The position numbers were made by a program, and so were the translations under genes. The notes beneath the pieces were generated by a model. That model saw nothing but the letters and a program-made list of their open reading frames with translations. It ran no database searches and was not told where the DNA came from. From positions 1 to 64,000 of the forward strand of contig NZ_VFSU01000022.1 in NCBI RefSeq assembly GCF_006385875.1: a stretch of 64,000 nucleotides of DNA. Reading direction: 5' to 3'. This stretch comes from Sandaracinobacter neustonicus. Its GTDB lineage: Bacteria; Pseudomonadota; Alphaproteobacteria; Sphingomonadales; Sphingomonadaceae. Of this stretch, positions 52,501 to 60,800 are shown in pieces (within the stretch, counting starts at the first letter, position 1; each line of letters begins with the position of its first letter).

Positions 52501-53824
52501 GGCCCGTATAGGTTCCGTCCACCTTCTGATCGAAGATCACATGGGCGTTGACGAAGACATTATATTTCAGGCTGTCGGTGTTTCCGATCAGCACGCCAGC
52601 GTTGACGGTGGTGCCGCCGGTATAGTTGTTCACGCCTGTCAGCCGCAGTTCGCTCGACGAATCCAGCACCAGCCCCCAGCTGCCGGCTTCGGCACCTTCT
52701 CCGCCAAGACCGGTCTGATCGGCGATGGAGTCCGGGATCACGAACGTCTGGAATGTGTTCGACTTGAAGACCAGTGTCCCGTTGCCCGCCAGAAATATGC
52801 CGTCGCCGGCGGCGCTGCCGGAATCTGCCTTGTACGTCCCGTTCCAGCCGCCCATTCCGCCCGCGCCGGCCACAGCCGCATTGCCCGAGGCTTCGAAGCC
52901 GCCGACCACCGTGAGCGTGCCGCCGTTCTCGATGAAAAGCCCGCCGCCAAGGCCGGCACCGCCGCCGCCGCCGCCGCCGAATTTCCCGATGCCGCCTACA
53001 TAATCCGCGCCCGGCGCGCCGTTACCGCCCAGAAAACCCCCTTCTGCGTTGGTGTTAAAGGCGCTGCCGCCGCCCCCGCCGCCGAAGCCGCCCTTGCCGC
53101 CGTCCCACTGGCCGGAGCCGCCGCCGCCGCCGCCGAATGCGCCATCATCGCCATAATCATTGTCATAACCGTCGCCGCCACCGCCCGTGCCACCGCCGCC
53201 GCTGGTGAAGCCGTTGGCATTGCCGCCATCCGCACCGGTCGGGTAATAGCCGCCCCCGCCGCCGCTGGTCCATGTGTAGCCGCCCTCGCTGCTGCCGCCA
53301 GCGCCGCCGCGCGCGCTGTTCTTTATCAGGTTGACACTGTCGAGCGTCACATGTGCGCCATTCCCGACATACAGTGCACCGCCAAGCCCGGCCCCGCCGC
53401 CACCGCCGCCACCGCCCCAGCCATTGCCGCCCGCGCCGCCCTGCGCCACACTGTTGGTGATGTTGAGATCCTGCAAGTTAACGGTGCCAGACTGCACGAA
53501 CAGGCCGCGATACTTGCCGTCGCCCGAAATGGTAGTGCCATAGAATTTGTCGCCGTGGATCGTCAGATTCTTGGTGATGACCGGCAGATTTTCGGTGAGC
53601 GTGATGTTAAGGACGATGTAGATACTGTCGCCATCCTGCGCGTTGGTGATGGCGTATCTGAGATCGCCCTCATTCTCTACGATATGTTGGGTCGCCTGCG
53701 CGGGGCTTGCCAACAGGCCGAGGCCGAGAAGGCCGGTCAGCGCGGTTGTGGCGGACAATCTGGCAACGAACCGGGCCCCATTCATCCGGGCCATCTGCGT
53801 CCGGGGCTTTGCAACGGCTGTCAT
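49505..53824 (-). CDS. Autotransporter with PATR repeats and outer-membrane barrel
   Basis: Type Va secretion protein of about 1439 residues. A signal peptide (ATTALTGLLGLGLLASPAQA-T) is followed by a glycine-rich segment (about 80-290). The passenger has at least six autotransporter-associated beta-strand (PATR) repeats, of the form G-G-L-x-K-x-G-x-G-x-L-x-L-T-G-x-N-x-Y-x-G-G-T (for example GAGVLQLTGNNSHSGGTEIW). A C-terminal barrel of about 280 residues starts at VSMWISGVGSRGSVDGDGNA and ends in FRGGIRLSW. I start at ATG 53824 with AAGGA upstream. Likely a surface-displayed adhesin-like fibre; the target is unknown. The alpha/beta hydrolase gene overlaps its 3' end. Confidence 0.9.
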   Translation of the reverse strand: MTAVAKPRTQMARMNGARFVARLSATTALTGLLGLGLLASPAQATQHIVENEGDLRYAITNAQDGDSIYIVLNITLTENLPVITKNLTIHGDKFYGTTISGDGKYRGLFVQSGTVNLQDLNITNSVAQGGAGGNGWGGGGGGGGAGLGGALYVGNGAHVTLDSVNLIKNSARGGAGGSSEGGYTWTSGGGGGYYPTGADGGNANGFTSGGGGTGGGGDGYDNDYGDDGAFGGGGGGSGQWDGGKGGFGGGGGGSAFNTNAEGGFLGGNGAPGADYVGGIGKFGGGGGGGAGLGGGLFIENGGTLTVVGGFEASGNAAVAGAGGMGGWNGTYKADSGSAAGDGIFLAGNGTLVFKSNTFQTFVIPDSIADQTGLGGEGAEAGSWGLVLDSSSELRLTGVNNYTGGTTVNAGVLIGNTDSLKYNVFVNAHVIFDQKVDGTYTGLLAGAGLFEKEGAGNLILTGENRLTGNINVLQGNLLFDSDANLGTSTSPIRLIGGGGDGGVGVVAANGQAISRALRLEGGGRIHVGEGQTTGLEQLSWNGTISGNGRLTVNGGGILELTADNSYTGGTRITGDSYYHSTTLRFTTDSNLGAAGGGVLLNNGIIATTNDAADGLSIHRALYLEGDGTIEVGLRPLIWSGDINGGGRLIKSGAGVLQLTGNNSHSGGTEIWGGVLQVASDDKLGAAGAGIAMGNNGLLRASESFTTARPIRLEGGGGGFLLDTGTTLTLTGTVAGEGTLSLVGTGTLVLNLTSANYTGVYNYGGTIQADSKFLNGNIAFDTNPQNSNARTILFDQTEDGVFAGNIGGIGEVQGLGNIIKLGAGKLTLSGTSNYKSQDAEVSAEVTILQGTLQGTTNNLQGAILNNAALIFDQDFDGSYAGHMSGTGTLTKNGTGKLNLTGNSRVGGGTTINAGTLAVNGPLISDIVLNAGGTLSGVGNIKGDITNNGGSIRPGNSIGHLVFDGNFALNSGTLGIEINAGGNSDRISVIGAGHRVNIDAGMLEITADPGRYIPNTRYTIISTEGGGRVHFDQVVGGVGFLTPKVSLDANNIYVTLALAPDAFSAAGQTRNQQAVGAALDAAAASGNVGGIVTTMANLQTAQGAAALQTLSGQPYADWATVNLRASQLFTSTVGQQMSIARSGSSGGNRAALAEPGSDTLAGVSMWISGVGSRGSVDGDGNAAGHDTSLGGVTVGFDYRLNPGLLVGVAGGYVSGSQSVDGFSGDTDAETLSIAAYGSFGQGALHVEALAGYANARNSLKRDVASAGLAAGRAKGEGRADQFLGQLEAGYRIALGASEKSAITPFGRLQILTNSQNSFTESGGGEYALAVESQSTTSVRSVLGGDFAAGFDLGKSTPVEVGLRLGWAHEFADTGRSMTAAFASAPGSAFTVQGASLPRDSALIGVSVAAKVSRTGSLFVSYEGEPGGGSSNNQFRGGIRLSW

Positions 53825-53931
53825 CCTCAAAAATCCTTCAAATGTGCAGGAGATCGAGCGGCTTAAGCCGGTGCTCGCCCTCTCCCTCGAGTCGCTGTTA
53901 CATGCGTTTATCGAAATATGATGCCGTTTTC

Positions 53932-53944
53932 CGACCAATGGTCG
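53932..53944. promoter_or_regulatory. Palindrome in the autotransporter promoter region
   Basis: CGACCAATGGTCG is a perfect 6-bp-arm palindrome in the 249-base gap upstream of the autotransporter gene. A TTGACA-like -35 candidate on the minus strand lies at 53949-53954, so the palindrome would sit between -35 and -10. A regulator is not identified. Confidence 0.35.
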
Positions 53945-54073
53945 AATTTGTCAATATGCGGACTGTTTTGACTCTGCGGCACATGATGTCGGGCTGTCGC
54001 AGGTGAACGCGCACGCCTGCGTGCCGCGCGGCGGCGCGGGTACGGGGGGGGCGGTTGAGCGAGGGGCGCCCGA

Positions 54074-55252
54074 CTAGCGGGGGCTGAATCGGTGCCGAAG
54101 CTGCAAGGCGGCGGCAGCGGTGATCAGGGCGCTGCCAAGGATCACCACGCCCGTCCATCCAAAGCGCGTATAGGCGTGCATGGACAAGGCTGAACCCGCA
54201 GCCCCGCCCAGAAACATGATGCCAAGGAAGATGGTGTTCAGCCGCGCCCGCGCCTCCGGCCGCAGCGAAAAGACGATATACTGGTTGGAAATCAGCGTGA
54301 CCTGCACGGCGAAATCCAGCAGCACCACGCCCGCCACCAGCCCGGGGATGGAGGTCCAGACGCCGAACAAGGCCCATGCGAACAGGGCGAGCGCCACGCC
54401 GAACAGGATGGTGTTGCCGGGGCCTTGCCGGTCAGCCACACGGCCCGCGATCGGCGCGCCCAGCACGCCGACAGCGCCCGCGATGCCGAACAGACCGGCG
54501 ATCTCCGCGCCCAATCCGAAGCGTGCATGCAACCGAAAGGCAAGGATCGTCCAGAACACGGAAAAGGCCGCGAACATCAGCGCCTGCGTGAAAGCCGCCA
54601 GCCGCAACTCGGAAAACTCGCGCCACAAGGATCTGAGCGACCCGAGCAGCGCCCCATAGCTGAGGCCAGCCTCAGGCTGGCTGCGCGGCAGCACGGCGGC
54701 CATCCACAGCCCGGCGGCCATCGCAACCGGCACGCCCAGCCAATACATCTCCCGCCAGCCGAAATGATCTCCGACAAAGCCCGATATCGTGCGGCTGAGC
54801 AGGATTCCGCAAAGCAGCCCGCCCATCACCTTGCCGACGACGGCCCCGCGCTGCTCCGGCGAGGCGAGATGCGCGGCCAAAGGCACCACCTGCTGCGCAA
54901 CCGTCGCCATCAGCCCGACCAGCAGCGACGCCGAGATCAGCAGGAGCGGACCCGGCGAGAGGGCAACGGCGGCAAGGGCGATGGCGAGCAGGGCGAACTG
55001 CACGACGATCAATCGCCGGCGCTCCAGAAGATCGCCCAGCGGCACCAGCAGGAACAGCCCGGCAGCATAGCCCAGTTGCGTTGCCGTCGGCACCATGCCG
55101 ACAAGCGCCCCGGGCATGTCCTGCTCCATCAGCCCCAGCATCGGCTGGCTGTAATAGATGTTGGCAACGGCGACCCCCGCCGCCACCGCCATGGCAAAGC
55201 CCAGCGCCGGGGTCATGGCACCGGCAGTGGAAGTCGGAACGGTGTTCGGCAT
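54074..55252 (-). CDS. MFS efflux transporter (12 TMS)
   Basis: Inner-membrane transporter of 392 residues with 12 hydrophobic segments. MFS motif A appears as LVPLGDLLERRRLIV after helix 2. The N-terminus VAVANIYYSQPMLGLMEQDM and GYAAGLFLLVPLGD are typical of a group of small-molecule exporters found beside TetR genes. It follows the tetR gene by 31 bases on the same strand and is probably repressed by it. Expected to pump a toxic compound out; the substrate is not predictable. Confidence 0.87.
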   Translation of the reverse strand: MPNTVPTSTAGAMTPALGFAMAVAAGVAVANIYYSQPMLGLMEQDMPGALVGMVPTATQLGYAAGLFLLVPLGDLLERRRLIVVQFALLAIALAAVALSPGPLLLISASLLVGLMATVAQQVVPLAAHLASPEQRGAVVGKVMGGLLCGILLSRTISGFVGDHFGWREMYWLGVPVAMAAGLWMAAVLPRSQPEAGLSYGALLGSLRSLWREFSELRLAAFTQALMFAAFSVFWTILAFRLHARFGLGAEIAGLFGIAGAVGVLGAPIAGRVADRQGPGNTILFGVALALFAWALFGVWTSIPGLVAGVVLLDFAVQVTLISNQYIVFSLRPEARARLNTIFLGIMFLGGAAGSALSMHAYTRFGWTGVVILGSALITAAAALQLRHRFSPR

Positions 55253-55283
55253 CCTGCCCCCCCTTTGTCGCCTGCGTGCGCGT

Positions 55284-55949
55284 TCAGCCCGCAGCGGCGG
55301 CGAACACCTTGCTCAACCCGTCGATCAGTTGCTCGTCGGAATAGAGCAGCGGATCACCCTGAGATTCCGCCAGCCCCTTCATGGTGAGCAGCCCGAGCGC
55401 GGAGACGAACGCAAGGAAGGCCAGCAGGCGCGGCTCCACCACCGAAGCCTGGCCAGTCTCCGACAATTTCTCCACCGTGCCGCTGAGCAGCGCGTTGTTC
55501 AGCGGGCGGATGCGCGTGAACTGCTCCGGCGATAACTGCAGCCCGGACTGCCCCGAAACCTGACTCAGCAGATAGGCGAGGCGGAAATCATCCATTTGCG
55601 GGGCAAAGCCGCCGATGGTGTTGCGGATCACTGCCGCCAGCGCCTCCGGGCCGGTTTCCACATCGTCCACCGCGTTCCGTACCCGCTCGCTCTGGCTTTC
55701 CCAGACGGCGAACATCAGTTCGAACACCAGCGCCTCTTTCGAGGCAAAGTAATAATAAAGCCCGGTTTTCGACATCCCGGCCTCGCGCGCCACGGCCTCC
55801 AGAGTGACGGAGGCAATGCCGTCGCGCAGCAGCACGGCGCGGGCTGCCGTCAGAATATCCTCGCGCGAGCGGTCCCGCTTGCGTTGCTGACGGGCACGGC
55901 GCGCTTCTGCCATGTCTGGGGCCGGATCGGGGCGGGAGATGGGCTTCAT
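55284..55949 (-). CDS. TetR-family regulator of the MFS pump
   Basis: Repressor of 221 residues. The N-terminal helix-turn-helix is DRSREDILTAARAVLLRDGI, SVTLEAVAREAGMSKTGLYY and YFASKEALVFELMF, of AcrR type. The C-terminal helices (AAVIRNTIGGFAPQMDDFRL, LLAFLAFVSALGLLTMKGLA) form the ligand pocket. I start at 55949 (MKPISRPD); a later ATG (MAEARRARQQ) is also possible, and the frame upstream to 56465 is antisense to the MAPEG gene. A dyad in the divergent gap to the MAPEG gene (56008-56023) is a likely operator, so MAPEG may share the regulon. Confidence 0.87.
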   Translation of the reverse strand: MKPISRPDPAPDMAEARRARQQRKRDRSREDILTAARAVLLRDGIASVTLEAVAREAGMSKTGLYYYFASKEALVFELMFAVWESQSERVRNAVDDVETGPEALAAVIRNTIGGFAPQMDDFRLAYLLSQVSGQSGLQLSPEQFTRIRPLNNALLSGTVEKLSETGQASVVEPRLLAFLAFVSALGLLTMKGLAESQGDPLLYSDEQLIDGLSKVFAAAAG

Positions 55950-56007
55950 TCCTTCTTGCGACAATTTGCCGAGAGCATAGCGGGCGAAAGAAAAAAGTCC
56001 ACTGATT

Positions 56008-56023
56008 GACTTTTTCGAACGTC
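56008..56023. promoter_or_regulatory. Possible TetR operator between tetR and MAPEG
   Basis: Dyad GACTTTTTCGAACGTC, matching GAC-n-TT-n4-AA-n-GTC, in the 135-base divergent gap. Its position would allow control of tetR/MFS and the MAPEG gene. Confidence 0.4.
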
Positions 56024-56084
56024 GGTCTAAAAATGTCTCTGCGATTCGAGGGACGAATCGTGCAGAGCATTCGGAGGATGCGAT

Positions 56085-56546
56085 TTGGACCAGCTGACTT
56101 TGGCAAATCCGGTGTTCGCTGCCTATGCGATCGCCGCTGCCATCATGGTGCTGAAGGGCGTCGCCATGTCGTGGCTGACGGTGGCGCGGATGATCTCCAC
56201 CGATTCCGGGCTGCTGAACCCGGAGGATCTGCGCAACACACCGTTCAACCGCAATCCGTCCGACGTCCAGCTGGAGCCGGATGAACGGGTGGAGCGCATC
56301 CGGCGCATTCAGCGCAACGATCTGGAAAACCTGCCCTATTTCTTCATGGCTGGGCTGCTTTACGTCACCACCGCGCCGCCGCTCTGGCTGGCGCAACTGT
56401 TGTTCTATGGCTTTGTTGTCACCCGGCTGGCGCATTTCGTGGCCTATTTCACGGCGCAAAACCATGAAGTGCGCGCCGCTTTGTGGACGCCGGGTTCGTT
56501 GATCATCCTGTTCCTTGGCGGAGCCTCTCTGGTGGCCGCCTTCTAG
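56085..56546 (+). CDS. MAPEG-family membrane protein
   Basis: Inner-membrane protein of 153 residues with four helices (AYAIAAAIMVLKGVAMSWLT, PYFFMAGLLYVTTAPPLWLA, LFYGFVVTRLAHFVAYFTAQ, SLIILFLGGASLVAAF). The glutathione/eicosanoid-type MAPEG signature lies in RIRRIQRNDLENLPYFF. Members include microsomal glutathione transferases that detoxify lipophilic electrophiles. It starts with TTG behind GGAGG at good spacing. It is divergent from a TetR/MFS efflux pair, which fits a detoxification function. Confidence 0.88.
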   Translation: MDQLTLANPVFAAYAIAAAIMVLKGVAMSWLTVARMISTDSGLLNPEDLRNTPFNRNPSDVQLEPDERVERIRRIQRNDLENLPYFFMAGLLYVTTAPPLWLAQLLFYGFVVTRLAHFVAYFTAQNHEVRAALWTPGSLIILFLGGASLVAAF

Positions 56547-56680
56547 GAGTCTGCCCCGGACAATCCGGGCCTGAAACCGGGCGCTCGGCCGCTGGCCTGA
56601 GCGTGATGGCGGAGCTGTGCCCGTTGCGTTCGACCTTAATTCTTTGGGCTATTGCGGCCCGTTTCACTCGTGCGGAGACT

Positions 56681-57805
56681 ATGATGCAGGTTCGCAATCT
56701 CTTGTGTGGCGCGGCATTTCTGGGCCTTACGCTCGCCGCCGCGCCCGCAGTGGCACAGGCAGCAGACCCTGTGGTGGAAGCCGCCGAGTTCGCAGGCGAA
56801 GTGCTGTTCATGGAATCCGGCGCGCCGGGCATGGTGATGGTGATCGTGCGCAACGGCCAGAGCAAAGTCTTTGGCTTTGGCGAGACCGCCAAGGGCAATG
56901 GCAGGCAGCCAGACGGCCAGTCGATGTTCCGGTTGAACTCCATCAGCAAGGTGTTTGTCGGCGAAGTCGCCGCCTCTCTGGCGGCGGACGGCAAGTTGCG
57001 CCTGACCGATCCGCTGCAAAATTATGCGGGCGGCACGAAGGTTCCGGCTTCGGGGCAACGCCAGATCACCCTGCTCGATCTCGCCACCCATTCCGCCGCC
57101 ATGCCGCGCGAAATGCCGGGCGCGCCGGAGGGTGTGAACCCGCGCGCATGGCCCGCCCGCGCAGACCGCTGGAAGTGGCTGCCCGCGCAAAAGCTGCCAT
57201 GGGCACCGGGCAGCGTCGCCTCTTATTCCAATGTCGGCTTCGATTTTCTGGCCGATGCAGCCGAAACCGCAGGCGGCATGCCCTATTCCGAATTGCTGAA
57301 GGCGCGGATCACCCAGCCGCTGGGGATGCCGGATACAGGGCTGACGCCCAGCCCTGCGCAATGCGCGCGGCTGATGCAAGGTTCCGGCCTTGGCGGCGTC
57401 TTCCCCTGCGGCGACACGCGCGCCACCGGCGGCAGCGGCGGGCTTTACAGCACCGGCGATGACATGGCGCGCTGGATGATCCACAGCCTTGCCGATCCGG
57501 ACGGAAGGCTGGGCATCAGCCACGCCGTCTATCGCTCGCGGCAGGGGCTGGATGCGGCCATCGGCTTCGATGAAGGGGCCTCCATGGCGGGTCTGGGGCT
57601 GGGCTGGGTCTCCGTCGCGGCCGACGGCATCAAGCCGATGTTGCTGACGAAGAGCGGCGCCGGCCTTGGCTTCATGAGTTATGTGGCGATGGCCCCGGGG
57701 CGCGATGTCGCCGTGCTGGTCGTCGTCAACCGCGCCGATTTCGCCATGTTCTCAGATATCACCAGAACCGTGAACGGCCTGATCGCCAGCCTCTCCACCA
57801 GATAA
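56681..57805 (+). CDS. Serine hydrolase, AmpH/class C beta-lactamase family, exported
   Basis: Periplasmic penicillin-binding-type serine hydrolase of 374 residues. The signal peptide is NLLCGAAFLGLTLAAAPAVA-Q. SxxK is FRLNSISKVF (serine near 88), YxN is ASYSNVGF and the KTG-like motif is LTKSGAGLGF (KSG). Such proteins act as D-Ala-D-Ala carboxypeptidase/endopeptidases on peptidoglycan or as esterases. Start at ATG 56681 or 56684 behind CGGAG; the frame upstream to 56483 is a shadow of the MAPEG gene. The large glycine-rich autotransporter starts only 16 bases downstream, so the two are probably one operon. Confidence 0.88.
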   Translation: MMQVRNLLCGAAFLGLTLAAAPAVAQAADPVVEAAEFAGEVLFMESGAPGMVMVIVRNGQSKVFGFGETAKGNGRQPDGQSMFRLNSISKVFVGEVAASLAADGKLRLTDPLQNYAGGTKVPASGQRQITLLDLATHSAAMPREMPGAPEGVNPRAWPARADRWKWLPAQKLPWAPGSVASYSNVGFDFLADAAETAGGMPYSELLKARITQPLGMPDTGLTPSPAQCARLMQGSGLGGVFPCGDTRATGGSGGLYSTGDDMARWMIHSLADPDGRLGISHAVYRSRQGLDAAIGFDEGASMAGLGLGWVSVAADGIKPMLLTKSGAGLGFMSYVAMAPGRDVAVLVVVNRADFAMFSDITRTVNGLIASLSTR

Positions 57806-57820
57806 AGTCCGGGGGATCCG

Positions 57821-60800
57821 ATGAACCAGATTGTGCAAACGCCGATGCGTTCGGCCACGAACCACTGCGCCCTGAAACCCTGCCTGCTGGCACTCGGCGG
57901 CTTTGCGCTTGTCGGGTTGTTCGTGGCTCCGGCGAACGCACAGTGCAACGCCAACCCGGCACCTTCGGCCGCGCCGGGCGTCACCGCCAATTCCGACAAC
58001 GAGGTCTTCGGTGCCGGCAACCCCTTCAATGTCGTCAACAGGGGCATGGCCGGATGCGCCGGTGCCGATGGCGGCACAGATGAAGATGGCGCGCCGGGGC
58101 TGCCCGGCCAGCAGGCCGGCACGATTTTCAGCGCTGCAACCAATGCCACCGTCGATGGCCCCTCGGTCTCCGTGCCGCTGGAATATAGCTATGGCATGGA
58201 GTTGGTGGCTGCGGGTGGCGCTGGCGGAAATGGCGGCAGCGGCGGAGAGCCTGTTGCCAATGATGTTCGCGGCGGGGCTGGCGGGGTCGGTGGCGCAGGC
58301 GCGGACATCACCTTCGATTTCACCGGCTCGATCCATGACGATGACCATGAGCGGCTCGCTGCAACCGGCATACATGTTCTGACGTCAGGCGGATCCGGCG
58401 GATCCGGGGGAACCACCGACAGCGCCTTCATGTGGGCGAAATATGGCGGCGCGGGCGGCGCGGGCGGTGCAGGCGGAACGGTTAAAATCGCGGGCAGCGG
58501 CAAGATCCGCGTTTACTCCGTCGCGATTGAGGCCTGGGCGGATGGCGGCATCGGCGGGGCAGGCGGCTCTGTTCCTTACACCAGCGACCAGATCAATGCG
58601 CTGTTCGGCGGCACCGGGGGTGCAGGCGGCGCGGGCGGAAACAGCAGCATCGCCTGGGTTGGCGGCAACATCGTGGCCGAGGATGGCGGGCTGTTCGCAA
58701 CCGCCATCGGCGGGCAAGGAGGTGCCGGTGGCTCCACCGGACACGCGCTGGAAAACAAGGGTGGCAACGGCGGCGACGGCGGCGACGGCGGCACGGCCGT
58801 GGTGACAATGGCGGGCGGCTCGATCCTGTTGACGGCCATCGACCAGCCGATGGACGGGGCGGCCGTCGCGTCGGCATCCGGCGGCTATGGCGGGGCGGGC
58901 GGCACCGCCAACTTCGCCATCGGCACCGATGGCGGCAGCGGCGGCAATGGCGGGGCGGGCGGCACCGCCAGCGCCAGCGTGATCGGCACGATTGAGGTGA
59001 CGGGGACGGGCAGCAATCCGTCTGCCGGTGTTTATGTGAACACGAATGGCGGCGGCGGCGGCGAGGGCGGCGGCTCTGCCTCGATCGTCGGCGAGGCGGG
59101 CGCGGGAGGATATGCCGGTGCGGGCGGCACGGCCACGCTGACCATCGGCAGCGCGACAACGGCCGGGGATGTGCAGGCGCACGGCGCTCTGGCGACTGCT
59201 GCACTTGTGCAAAGCATCGGCGGCGGCGGCGGCGAGGGTGGACAGGCGGATTTCGGCGGGCAGGCTGGCCGCGGGGAGGGGGGCGGTGACGGCGGCGCGG
59301 CCTCGGCCGATATCGTCAACGGCCAGCTGTTGGCGTACGGGGCATCCGCCAGCGCGCTGATCGTGCAGAGCATCGGCGGCAGCGGCGGTGTGGGCGGCAA
59401 TTCGACGGGCGGCGGCGGCGTCCTCGATTTTCTGGTCGGTGGCCGCGGCGCTGTCGGCGGAGACGGCGGCACCGTGAATGTGAACCTGATCGGGCCGGCC
59501 ATCGTCGGATCTCGGGACCCGATGGGGGATGGAGCCGTGCTGGCGCAGAGCATCGGCGGCGCAGGCGGTGTCGGCGGCAGCGCGACGGTGAAAAACGAGG
59601 CGCTGTTCACCTTTGCCGTGGGCGGCAAGGGCGGCAGCGGTGGTGCCGGTGGTGCGGTGAATGTCACCAACAGCGCGGTGATCGGCAGCTATGGCGACCA
59701 TGCGGCCGGCATTCACGCGCAATCCATCGGCGGCGGCGGCGGCAAGGGCGGGGCGGCGACGATCTACGGCGTGCAGGAGGTGCCGACGGTGTCCGTCGCG
59801 GTGGGCGGCGATGGCGGCGTTGGCGGCGTCGGCGGCAGCGTCAATATCCTGAACGGCGGCGGCGTTTCCACCTTTGGCGCGGATGCCGTCGGGCTGATGG
59901 CGCAGTCCATCGGTGGCGGGGGCGGCAGCGGCGGGGCGGCCGCCGCCCGCACGGCGTCGCTGATGCCAGTGCCGCTGCCTGCCGTTTCCATCAATGTGGC
60001 GATCGGCGGCAATGGCGGGTCCGGCAACCATGGCGGCAAAGCCTCCATCAACAACAGCGGCACCGGTGCTGTCGTCACCACCGCCAATCATGGCGCGCAC
60101 GCGATGCTGGTGCAATCGATCGGCGGCGGCGGCGGCGGCGGCGGAGACAGCACGGCGGGGTCTTTCTCCGAGGGAACTTACAGCGACCTGTCCGTCTCTA
60201 TTGCTGTCGCGGTGGGCGGCGGCGGTGGCGGCGGCGGCGATGGGGGCGAAGCCGACGCCCGGAACAGCGGGCTGCTGCTGACGATGGGCGCAGATGCCTA
60301 CGGTATGGCGGCGCAGAGCATCGGCGGCGGCGGCGGCATGGGCGGCGGCGGCGACGCGACAGCGACAGCAGACTCGGCGAACAGCAGCTTCAGCGCCGAT
60401 ATCGCGGTGGGCGGCAAGGGCGGCACCGGCGGCCACGGACAGCAGGCGCAGGCCGAGAATGCGGGCGGCATCACCACCGGCGGCGACGGATCGGACGGCA
60501 TGTTCGTGCAGAGCGTGGGCGGCGGCGGCGGCGCGGGCGGCGGTGGTGTCGGCACGGCCAGCGGCGACAATCTGGCGATCAGCGTGGGTGTCGGTGGCAG
60601 CGGCGGCGCTGGCGGAAACGGCGGCAACGCGATCGCAACCAACAACGGGGCCATCGTGACACGCGGCGCGGATGCGGCGGGCCTGTTTGCCCAGAGCATC
60701 GGCGGCGGCGGCGGCAAGGCCGGCAAGGCGGCGGCGACTGCCGGCGGCAACACCAAGGTGGATCTGGTGAAATCCCTTGTCGAGGCGCTGCAGAGCGGCC

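Noticed and set aside
51800-53866. 688-residue plus-strand frame rich in alanine opposite the PATR autotransporter
   Set aside because: Mirror of the glycine-rich passenger (GGC read as GCC); no independent features.
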